Below are positions 1 to 4,688 of a stretch of DNA of 12,385 nucleotides, piece after piece. Location: the NCBI GenBank assembly GCA_937875615.1, contig CALNBU010000364.1, positions 1 through 12,385 on the forward strand, written 5' to 3'. This DNA is from an uncultured Archangium sp. GTDB lineage: Bacteria; Myxococcota; Myxococcia; Myxococcales; Myxococcaceae. The notes under the pieces are model-generated. The model was not told the origin of the DNA. It saw only the letters and a program-made list of their open reading frames with translations, and made no database searches. Both the position numbers and the translations under genes were made by a program. How positions within the stretch are numbered: position 1 is the stretch's first letter; each line of letters begins with the position of its first letter.

Positions 1-236
1 AAGGCGACCAGGAAGTGGAGAGCGCCTCCGGCTGCCTGCAAGACGACGCCCGCTGCTACCAACGCGCGCTGTGCGGCGCCTCCATCTGGTGCACCGGCCC
101 CAGCCCGCTCTTCTGCGACGCGTACCCCACCTGCGATGAAGGCGACCAGGAAGTGGAGAGCGCCTCGGGCTGCCTGCAAGACGACGCCCGCTGCTACCAA
201 CGCACGGTGTGCGGCGCCTCCATCTGGTGCACCGGC
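1..236 (+). repeat. Tandem 138-bp coding repeat, about 1.7 copies visible
   Basis: Bases 1-98 and 139-236 match at 95 of 98 positions, giving a period of 138 bp (46 codons). Both copies are in frame with the Cys-rich protein. The match ends abruptly just after the CTG codons, where the second copy runs into the C-terminus. More copies probably lie to the left, because the window opens inside or at the start of a unit. Confidence 0.9.
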
Positions 237-251
237 GCGCTGGGCGGCTGA
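1..251 (+). CDS. Cys-rich repeat protein, C-terminal end (5' partial)
   Basis: The reading frame is open from the left edge (first full codon at base 3) and stops at TGA 249-251, so only the last 82 residues are visible and the true start lies outside the window. The visible part is one full 46-residue unit and most of a second. The full unit carries six cysteines spaced C-x6-C-x5-C-x5-C-x7-C-x5-C, and both units contain the motif CGASIWCTG. Such spacing suggests disulfide-stabilised extracellular or outer-surface modules, and similar Cys-rich repeats are common in exported myxobacterial proteins (general knowledge of the group). The last unit is truncated after CTG and ends ALGG. It converges on the DUF2378 gene with a single base between the stop codons. 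Function is unknown; no catalytic motif is visible. Confidence 0.75.
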   Translation, partial: GDQEVESASGCLQDDARCYQRALCGASIWCTGPSPLFCDAYPTCDEGDQEVESASGCLQDDARCYQRTVCGASIWCTGALGG

Positions 252-252
252 C

Positions 253-801
253 TCACTCCGCCCACTTCACCTCGTAGACCGGCGACTCGTGAGCCTCGAG
301 CACCACCACCGAGAGGTCCTTCGCCCCGGCGCGCAGGCAGCCTGACTCGATGATGCCCAGGTAGAAGCCGGTGCGGGCCACGTAGTTGACGCGCACCAGG
401 TGGTGGTTGGGCGCCAGTCGCTCCACCTCGATTTCGGTGTAGTTGTTGGCGGTGCGGAAGTTGCGCGTCATCCGCTCCAGGGTGCGCCGCGGGCCCAGCA
501 CCCGCATCAACCCGGTGAGCGCCGAGCCCACCAGCGTCTTCTCGTACCCCGCCCAGAAGAGTCGCCCCACGCGCGTGTAGCGCTCCAGCGGCTCGCAGGC
601 GCCGAAGCGGCTGCTGGCGCAAGCGTCGAGAATCGAGAGGTACACGTCCAACGGGTAGGCCGGGTCGAAGCGCCCGTCCGCCACCTTCGCGCGGGCGAAG
701 GCCGCCTGCTCCTCCGGCGTGGGCGGCTGCAGCGCGCGGTGCAGCCCCTCCATCGACGGCCCGAACACCACCCGCTCGGTGGGACGCTCGGGCTGCGTCA
801 T
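253..801 (-). CDS. DUF2378 (TIGR02265) family protein
   Basis: A 182-residue protein of the myxobacteria-restricted DUF2378/TIGR02265 paralogous family, whose members are about 180 residues and of unknown function. Recognisable features are the opening ERVVFGPSMEGL-type segment, PLDVYLSILDACA in the middle, and the C-terminal half with MTRNFRTANNYTE and GFYLGIIE. No signal peptide or membrane segment is visible, so it is probably cytoplasmic. The ATG at 799-801 overlaps the argG stop by four bases (ATGA), which points to translational coupling and a shared transcript with argG. The stop codon lies one base from that of the convergent Cys-rich gene. Family assignment is firm; any functional link to arginine synthesis is only suggested by the overlap. 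Confidence 0.88.
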   Translation of the reverse strand: MTQPERPTERVVFGPSMEGLHRALQPPTPEEQAAFARAKVADGRFDPAYPLDVYLSILDACASSRFGACEPLERYTRVGRLFWAGYEKTLVGSALTGLMRVLGPRRTLERMTRNFRTANNYTEIEVERLAPNHHLVRVNYVARTGFYLGIIESGCLRAGAKDLSVVVLEAHESPVYEVKWAE

Positions 802-2126
802 TCTCCCAGCAGGCCCTTGAGCGCGTCCGCGCCCTGCGGCAACGAGAGCGCCTGCGCGTAGTGCAGCAGCAGCGCGCGGTTGTCGCTGACGTTGAGGTTC
901 TGCAGCTCCAGCGCGCCGATGCGGTCTTCGGGCGAGAAGGCGCCCACCGTCTTCTCCATCGACAGCTTCTCGGGCGCGTAGGCCGCCTGGGCGGCCTCGG
1001 TCTTCAGCACCGTCACGTCGTCGCCGCGGCGCAGCTCCAGCGTCACCTCGCCGGTGATGGCCGTCGAGACCCAGCGCACCAGCGCCTCCTTCAGCAACAT
1101 CGCCTCGGGGTCGTACCAGCGCCCCTCGTAGAGGAAGCGGCCCAGCTTGCGGCCCAGCGAGAAGTAGAGGTCGGAGGTGTTCTCGTTGTGCACCGCCGAG
1201 AGCAGGCGCTCGTAGGTGAGGTGCAGCAGCGCCATGGCCGGCGCCTCGTAGATGCCGCGCGACTTGGCGTCGATGACGCGGTTCTCAATCTGGTCCGACA
1301 TGCCGAGCCCGTGGCGGCCGCCGATGGCGTTGGCCTCGAGGAAGAGCGAGACCAGCGAGTCGAAGCGCTTGCCGTTGAGGGCCACCGGCACCCCGTGCTC
1401 CCAGCTCACCGTCACCGCCTCGGCGTCGATGCGCACCGCGGCGTCCCAGGGCGCGACGCCCATGATGGGCTTCACAATCTTCATCGAGGTGTCGAGGTGC
1501 TCCAGGTCCTTCGCCTCGTGGGTGGCCCCCAGCATGTTGGAGTCGGTGGAGTAGGCCTTCTCCACGGACATGGTGTGCGGCAGGCCGATGGCGCTGAGGA
1601 ACTCGCTCATCTCCTTGCGCCCGCCCAGCTCGTGGACGAACTGCGCGTCGAGCCACGGCTTGTAGATGCGCAGCTCCGGGTCGACCAGGATGCCGTAGCG
1701 GTAGAAGCGCTGGATGTCGTTGCCGCGGTGCGTACTGCCGTCGCCGAAGACGTGCACGTCGTCGGCCTTCATGGCGCGCACGATGGCGGTGCCGGTGACA
1801 GCGCGGCCCAGCGGCGTGGTGTTGAAGTACTTCCGGCCGCCGGTGTGGAGGTGGAAGGCGCCGCACTGGATGGCGGTAAGGCCCTCGCGCGCCAGCGCGT
1901 CGCGGGTGTCCAGCAGCCGGGCCTTCTTCGCGCCGTGCTGCAGCGCGATGGGCGGGATGTCGTTGACGTCCTTCTCGTCGGGCTGGGCGAGGTCGGCGGT
2001 GTAGGCGTACACGTCGACGCCCTTCTTCGTCATCCACGCCACGGCGGCGCGCGTGTCGAGGCCACCCGAGAAGGCGAGGCCGACCTTGGAACCCTGCGGA
2101 GGAAGCTGACGGTAGATGCGGCTCAT
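798..2126 (-). CDS. argG: Argininosuccinate synthase
   Basis: A 442-residue enzyme that condenses citrulline and aspartate with ATP to argininosuccinate, the penultimate step of arginine synthesis, in the cytoplasm. It is of the longer E. coli type (about 447 residues). The ATP-binding loop AFSGGLDT is at residues 18-25. Conserved stretches are QCGAFH (87-92), NTTPLGRAVTG (102-112), FGDGSTHRGND (127-137), EKAYSTDSNMLGATHEAKDLE (189 onward), GGRHGLGMSDQIENR (269-283) and SRGIYEAP (289-296). The frame stays open upstream to a GTG at 2186, but the ATG at 2124-2126 gives the family's usual N-terminus shortly before the P-loop, so it is chosen. The upstream Shine-Dalgarno sequence is weak. The 3' end overlaps the DUF2378 gene by ATGA. 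No other arginine gene is in the window. Confidence 0.97.
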   Translation of the reverse strand: MSRIYRQLPPQGSKVGLAFSGGLDTRAAVAWMTKKGVDVYAYTADLAQPDEKDVNDIPPIALQHGAKKARLLDTRDALAREGLTAIQCGAFHLHTGGRKYFNTTPLGRAVTGTAIVRAMKADDVHVFGDGSTHRGNDIQRFYRYGILVDPELRIYKPWLDAQFVHELGGRKEMSEFLSAIGLPHTMSVEKAYSTDSNMLGATHEAKDLEHLDTSMKIVKPIMGVAPWDAAVRIDAEAVTVSWEHGVPVALNGKRFDSLVSLFLEANAIGGRHGLGMSDQIENRVIDAKSRGIYEAPAMALLHLTYERLLSAVHNENTSDLYFSLGRKLGRFLYEGRWYDPEAMLLKEALVRWVSTAITGEVTLELRRGDDVTVLKTEAAQAAYAPEKLSMEKTVGAFSPEDRIGALELQNLNVSDNRALLLHYAQALSLPQGADALKGLLGE

Positions 2127-2194
2127 GAGCGAGGCTGCTTTGAGGAAAACGCTGCCGCTTGCAAGTGCCGTCGACGTTGTTACCAAATGCGGGC
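2127..2194. promoter_or_regulatory. Divergent intergenic region argG / small membrane protein
   Basis: This 68-base gap separates two divergently read genes and must hold the argG promoter and probably that of the plus-strand pair. I found no convincing -35/-10 pair, arginine operator or sigma-54 element here, only weak TTG-starting hexamers. The call rests on gene orientation. Confidence 0.4.
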
Positions 2195-2380
2195 ATGGAA
2201 ACAGCCACCATCGCCGTCCAGGATACCTCCGCCCCGCATGCCTTCGATGCCGCCCGGGAGAACTGGGGCATGGTGGCGATGGGCGTCATCGTGCTGGTGC
2301 TGTGGCTGCTCTTCCGCACCATCCTCAAGCCCAACCGCGGGGCGGCGGCCATCCAGAAGGACTCCAGCGCGGCGAAGTGA
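2195..2380 (+). CDS. Small single-pass membrane protein, hypothetical
   Basis: A 61-residue protein with one strongly hydrophobic segment at about residues 25-44 (GMVAMGVIVLVLWLLFRTIL), a polar acidic N-terminus and a short basic C-terminal tail. The positive residues after the helix suggest the N-terminus is outside and the tail in the cytoplasm. I chose ATG 2195 over the TTG at 2159 because it is an ATG and removes a 12-residue unsupported extension; the ribosome site is weak either way. The OsmC-family gene follows 26 bases downstream on the same strand, so the two may be co-transcribed. I do not recognise a family, and no function can be assigned. Confidence 0.6.
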   Translation: METATIAVQDTSAPHAFDAARENWGMVAMGVIVLVLWLLFRTILKPNRGAAAIQKDSSAAK

Positions 2381-2406
2381 CGCGGCGCCCGGCTCCGGGA
2401 GGGCCC

Positions 2407-2913
2407 ATGTCGACCCATCGCGCCACCGTGAGCTGGAAGAAGGAAGGCGACTTCGCGCGGAAGAAGTACCACCGCGCGCACACCTGGCACTTCGACGGAG
2501 GCATCGCGCTGCGCGCCGCGGCGTCGCCGGCGGTGGTGCCGCTCCCGTGGACCGTGGAGGACGCCGTCGACCCGGAGGAGGCGTTGGTCGCCGCCGCCTC
2601 CAGCTGCCACATGCTGACCTTCCTCTTCCTCGCCGCCAACGACGGCTTCGTCGCCGAGACCTACCTCGACGAGGCCGAGGGCCACCTGCGCGACGGCTGG
2701 CTCGCCGACATCACCCTGCGCCCGCGCATCTCGTGGGCAGGCACCCCGCCGGACGCAGCGCAGCTCGAGGCGCTGCACCGCCGCGCGCACGAGGGCTGCT
2801 TCATCGCCCGCTCCCTCAAGTCGGAGATTCGCGTCGAGGCGCCCCGTCAGTCGGCGGAGACGCCGGGCAGCAGCCGCTCCGGTAGCTCTTCGCCGGGCTC
2901 CAGCAACGCGTAG
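2407..2913 (+). CDS. OsmC family protein (peroxiredoxin-like)
   Basis: A 168-residue protein of the OsmC/Ohr superfamily, cytoplasmic thiol proteins of which several reduce organic hydroperoxides. The two expected cysteines are present: Cys67 in SSCHMLTFLFLA and Cys131 in HEGCFIARS, as is the DPEEAL segment (55-60) ahead of the first. The N-terminus (HRATVSWKKEGDF) resembles the YhfA-like OsmC subgroup rather than Ohr, so the exact substrate is uncertain. ATG 2407 is preceded by GGGAGG at good spacing, which fixes the start within a frame that is open to 2116. Family members usually end soon after the strand IRVEAP (141-146). Here about 21 extra Ser/Gly/Pro-rich residues follow, and they lie entirely over the 3' end of the convergent DUF1636 gene. 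Confidence 0.85.
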   Translation: MSTHRATVSWKKEGDFARKKYHRAHTWHFDGGIALRAAASPAVVPLPWTVEDAVDPEEALVAAASSCHMLTFLFLAANDGFVAETYLDEAEGHLRDGWLADITLRPRISWAGTPPDAAQLEALHRRAHEGCFIARSLKSEIRVEAPRQSAETPGSSRSGSSSPGSSNA

Positions 2914-3173
2914 GCCGTGGCCGCCTGCACCACCGTCAGCGCGTCCTTGCCGGAGTGCACCTCGGTGCGGGTGTAGGTCGAGCGCTTCTTGCCCTCGAAC
3001 AACACGTTGCACGGGGCATCACACAGCGAGAGGCAGCGCACGTCCTCCACGTCGAAGAGCGCCTTGAGGCCCAGGCGCTTGCGCAGCTTCTTCACGCGCT
3101 CGTACAGCTTCTCTCCCTCGGCGCCCTTGCCCTCGTCACAGCGCACGCAGATGGAGACCAGCGGCTTACCCAT
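2847..3173 (-). CDS. DUF1636 predicted metal-binding protein
   Basis: A 108-residue protein matching the DUF1636 family, small proteins with a thioredoxin-like [2Fe-2S]-ferredoxin-type fold predicted to bind metal. The visible ligand set is Cys9 and Cys12 (ICVRC) near the N-terminus and Cys47, Cys51 and Cys55 in VRCLSLCDAPCNV, the family's hallmark C-x3-C-x3-C block. No signal peptide or membrane segment is present, so it is probably cytoplasmic. The ATG at 3171-3173 has only a poor ribosome site, but no better in-frame start is close. Its last 67 bases overlap the 3' end of the OsmC gene on the other strand. A terminator-like hairpin separates it from rpmB, so it probably has its own promoter or depends on read-through. 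The actual cofactor is unknown. Confidence 0.8.
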   Translation of the reverse strand: MGKPLVSICVRCDEGKGAEGEKLYERVKKLRKRLGLKALFDVEDVRCLSLCDAPCNVLFEGKKRSTYTRTEVHSGKDALTVVQAATAYALLEPGEELPERLLPGVSAD

Positions 3174-3186
3174 GGGGAGACCGATG

Positions 3187-3235
3187 AAAACACCACGAGC
3201 CGCCCTCCCCGGGGAAGCCCGGGAAGCAGCGGCTC
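3187..3235 (-). terminator. Probable intrinsic terminator of rpsN-rpmB
   Basis: Read on the minus strand after the rpmB stop, GAGCCGC (3229-3235) pairs perfectly with GCGGCTC (3197-3203), and the enclosed CCCCGGGG segment can extend the stem. TTTT follows at 3190-3187, six bases past the stem. The U-run is short and displaced, so strength is uncertain. Confidence 0.5.
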
Positions 3236-3244
3236 ATGGATGCA

Positions 3245-3260
3245 TCTGCCCGGAGGCAGA
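3245..3260 (-). other. Short stem-loop just after the rpmB stop
   Basis: TCTGCC-CGGA-GGCAGA on the plus strand forms a perfect 6-bp stem with a 4-base loop, five bases beyond the rpmB stop codon. There is no T-run next to it. It may protect the mRNA 3' end or assist the larger terminator hairpin downstream. Confidence 0.4.
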
Positions 3261-3265
3261 CGACT

Positions 3266-3499
3266 TCAGATGGCGCCGCGCGACTTCAGCTCGGCGTACA
3301 CGGCGTCGATGCCGCGCCTGTTGATGATGCGCAGGCCGTGCGTCGAGAGGCGCAGGGTGACCCACTTCTGCTCGTTGGAGAGGAAAAAGCGGTGCTTCTG
3401 CAGGTTGGGCAGCGAGCGGGTCTTCGACTTGTTGTTGGCGTGGCTGACAGTGTTGCCAACCAGGGGGCGCTTGCCCGTCACCTGACACACGCGGGACAT
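3266..3499 (-). CDS. rpmB: 50S ribosomal protein L28, zinc-independent form
   Basis: A 77-residue L28 of the large ribosomal subunit. It opens MSRVCQVTGKRP and contains VSHANNKSKTR and LPNLQKHRFFL, as in E. coli L28. The paired CxxC motifs of the zinc-binding (C+) form are absent: only one cysteine (Cys5) remains. ATG 3497-3499 is preceded by AGGAGA at ideal spacing on the minus strand. It lies 28 bases downstream of rpsN and is surely in the same transcript. Ribosomal protein pairs of this cysteine-free type outside the main ribosomal operons are, in many bacteria, zinc-starvation paralogues. It could equally be the only L28 of the organism, which the window cannot tell. Confidence 0.96.
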   Translation of the reverse strand: MSRVCQVTGKRPLVGNTVSHANNKSKTRSLPNLQKHRFFLSNEQKWVTLRLSTHGLRIINRRGIDAVYAELKSRGAI

Positions 3500-3527
3500 G
3501 GGGTTTCTCCTGAAGAAAGAAAGACGG

Positions 3528-3833
3528 TTACCAGCTCGCCTTGACGACGCCGGTCAGCTCACCGGCCAGCGCCTTGTCACGGAACTGCATGCGGGACAGG
3601 CCGAACTTGCGCAGGTTGCCGCGGGGGCGACCCGTCACCACACAGCGCACGGTGACGCGAACGGGGTTCGCATCGCGCGGCTGCTGCGCCAACTTGAGCT
3701 GCGCGGCGGAGCGATCCTCGACCGAGGTGGCCGGGTTCTTGATGATGGCCTTGAGCTCCTGACGGCGGGTGGCGTACTTCGCCACCGTGGCCTTGCGACG
3801 CTCGTTCTTCAAAACTGACGACTTCTTCGCCAT
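3528..3833 (-). CDS. rpsN: 30S ribosomal protein S14, zinc-independent form
   Basis: A 101-residue S14, the long E. coli-type form (the short zinc-binding form is about 61 residues). It opens MAKKSSVLKNERR and ends with RCVVTGRPRGNLRKFGLSR and GVVKASW, the conserved C-terminal 16S rRNA-binding region. The two CxxC zinc ligands of the C+ form are missing. The ATG at 3831-3833 gives the standard N-terminus. It is first in a two-gene operon with rpmB (28-base gap) and is not in a spc-type ribosomal operon, the usual place for the main S14 gene. Upstream, two perfect inverted repeats flank a weak promoter-like arrangement, so it may be specifically regulated. Confidence 0.96.
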   Translation of the reverse strand: MAKKSSVLKNERRKATVAKYATRRQELKAIIKNPATSVEDRSAAQLKLAQQPRDANPVRVTVRCVVTGRPRGNLRKFGLSRMQFRDKALAGELTGVVKASW

Positions 3834-3851
3834 TGAGTACCTGTCTGCGAA

Positions 3852-3868
3852 AAGGGAGGCGCTCCCTT
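3852..3868 (-). promoter_or_regulatory. rpsN: Perfect inverted repeat upstream of rpsN
   Basis: AAGGGAG-GCG-CTCCCTT, 7-bp arms with a 3-base centre, lies 19-35 bases before the rpsN start codon. It overlaps the proposed -10/transcription start. It could be an operator in DNA or a small hairpin in the leader mRNA, for example for autogenous control. Confidence 0.45.
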
Positions 3869-3893
3869 ACACACAGTTGCGATGCGGGATCAA
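3866..3893 (-). promoter_or_regulatory. rpsN: Candidate rpsN-rpmB promoter
   Basis: On the minus strand TTGATC (3893-3888) could serve as -35, with a 16-base spacer to TGTAAG (3871-3866) as -10; each matches its sigma-70 consensus at four of six positions. The predicted start is near 3858. Both hexamers touch the neighbouring inverted repeats. The match is weak; position and context support it more than sequence. Confidence 0.3.
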
Positions 3894-3901
3894 GTTGATC
3901 C
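3887..3901. promoter_or_regulatory. Perfect 15-bp palindrome, candidate operator
   Basis: GGATCAAGTTGATCC is a perfect 7+1+7 inverted repeat midway in the 106-base divergent region between rpsN and the plus-strand basic protein. It contains the TTGATC proposed as the rpsN -35, so a bound dimeric repressor would block that promoter. It does not match the AT-rich Zur consensus I know from other bacteria, so the regulator is unidentified. Confidence 0.45.
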
Positions 3902-3939
3902 ATTGCATTTCAGCGCCGGGCCGGGCATAGGGCCCGCCC

Positions 3940-4335
3940 ATGGGTACTTTTTCGGACTTCCTTTCGGCCAAGAGCATCACCCCGCAGCAGATCGCCATCG
4001 CCAGCAAGCGCATCGAGTCCTTCGACGGTGCAGCCCGCGGCCTGATGGGCAAGCGCTGGAAGAAGCGCACCACCAAGGAGACCGCTGACAAGAAGTACGC
4101 GGAGCTCGAAATCGGCAAGCCGGCGCAGCACGGTCGCGGCATCTCCGAGGCGCAGGTCCAGACGGCCAGCAAGGGCGTCGAGGTCTCGCGCAAGGCGCGC
4201 GCCAAGATCCTCAAGGCCGTCAACAACATCCTGGCCAGCAAGAAGGCCGCCGCGGTCGACATGAAGGCGCTCTTCGAGGGCACCAAGGCCCGCGCCGGGA
4301 AGAAGCCGGTCGTCCCCAAGGCCAAGAAGAAGTAG
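3940..4335 (+). CDS. Lys-rich basic protein, hypothetical
   Basis: A 131-residue, strongly basic, cysteine-free protein without signal peptide or membrane segment. It ends in a lysine-rich tail (KKPVVPKAKKK, 121-131), and the middle carries further basic patches (GKRWKKR at 37-43). Residues 13-27 (ITPQQIAIASKRIES) and 68-82 (ISEAQVQTASKGVEV) look like two copies of one helical motif, sharing I, Q, A-S-K and E. This composition suggests nucleic-acid or ribosome binding, but that is inference from charge only. ATG 3940 follows a weak AGGG site. It is read divergently from rpsN across the palindrome region and is followed by a stem-loop and a lipoprotein gene. I do not recognise a named family; it is probably a myxobacterial conserved hypothetical. 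Confidence 0.7.
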   Translation: MGTFSDFLSAKSITPQQIAIASKRIESFDGAARGLMGKRWKKRTTKETADKKYAELEIGKPAQHGRGISEAQVQTASKGVEVSRKARAKILKAVNNILASKKAAAVDMKALFEGTKARAGKKPVVPKAKKK

Positions 4336-4359
4336 GCCTTCCCTCTCTGCCCATTCCTC

Positions 4360-4397
4360 CGGCCCCGTGATGGCGAGTCGTTCGCCGCGCGGGGCCG
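4360..4397 (+). other. Long two-tier stem-loop between two plus-strand genes
   Basis: CGGCCCCG (4360-4367) pairs perfectly with CGGGGCCG (4390-4397), and inside it GGCGA (4372-4376) pairs with TCGCC (4382-4386). It lies 25 bases after the stop of the basic protein and 23 before the lipoprotein start. There is no T-run, so it is not a classic intrinsic terminator. It may be a Rho-independent-like pause, an mRNA 3' end stabiliser or leader structure. Confidence 0.4.
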
Positions 4398-4420
4398 AGT
4401 CGTGTCAGCGTCACGGCCCC

Positions 4421-4684
4421 ATGCGAAGCCTGCTGCTCTTCTCGCTCACCGCCTGCGCCACCCTCGACGCGGCCCAATTGAGCGAGCCCTGCCGCGTCAC
4501 CTACAACGCCTGCCTCAACACCTGCCCCTCGGCCGACAGCCGCGCGCGGAGGCCGGCCGAGAACCCGCACGGGCCCCAGGCCAACTACGACACCACGAAC
4601 CGGCTGATGACCGACGTCGCCTCGTGTACGCAGAAGTGCAACGACGAGGCGAAGGCCTGCGAGCGGCCCCCGCCTTCGCCGTAG
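4421..4684 (+). CDS. Small Cys-rich lipoprotein, hypothetical
   Basis: An 87-residue predicted lipoprotein. The N-terminus MRSLLLFSLTAC has a short hydrophobic core and a good lipobox (LTAC), with Cys12 as the lipidated residue. Residue +2 is alanine, giving no inner-membrane retention signal, so an outer-membrane location is plausible. Six further cysteines are arranged as a mirror: C24-x6-C31-x3-C35 and C69-x3-C73-x6-C80, with a 33-residue hydrophilic stretch between. This pattern suggests a helical hairpin stapled by disulfides. I chose ATG 4421 over 4367 because it starts the signal peptide. The gene converges on hpd with four bases between the stops. No family is recognised. Confidence 0.65.
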   Translation: MRSLLLFSLTACATLDAAQLSEPCRVTYNACLNTCPSADSRARRPAENPHGPQANYDTTNRLMTDVASCTQKCNDEAKACERPPPSP

Positions 4685-4688
4685 CCAC

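Noticed and set aside
1..236. A CRISPR-like or intergenic repeat reading of the left-edge tandem repeat
   Set aside because: The period is 138 bp, in frame, without spacers and inside a protein with conserved cysteines, so it is a coding repeat.
2127..2186. Twenty-codon N-terminal extension of argG from GTG 2186
   Set aside because: Family members begin about 15-20 residues before the P-loop, as ATG 2126 provides; the extension shows no conserved sequence.
861..3012. Long frames opposite and alongside argG (plus 861-2885; minus 1285-3012)
   Set aside because: Low-complexity Arg/Ala/Gly translations spanning several genuine genes, including argG, whose motifs are unmistakable.
3887..3901. 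Calling the 15-bp palindrome a Zur box
   Set aside because: Zur regulation fits the context, but the sequence does not resemble the AT-rich Zur consensus known to me, so it is left as an unassigned operator candidate.
3882..4088. Plus-strand 68-codon frame starting inside the rpsN divergent region
   Set aside because: It overlaps the better supported basic-protein gene in another frame, has biased composition and would read through the palindrome.
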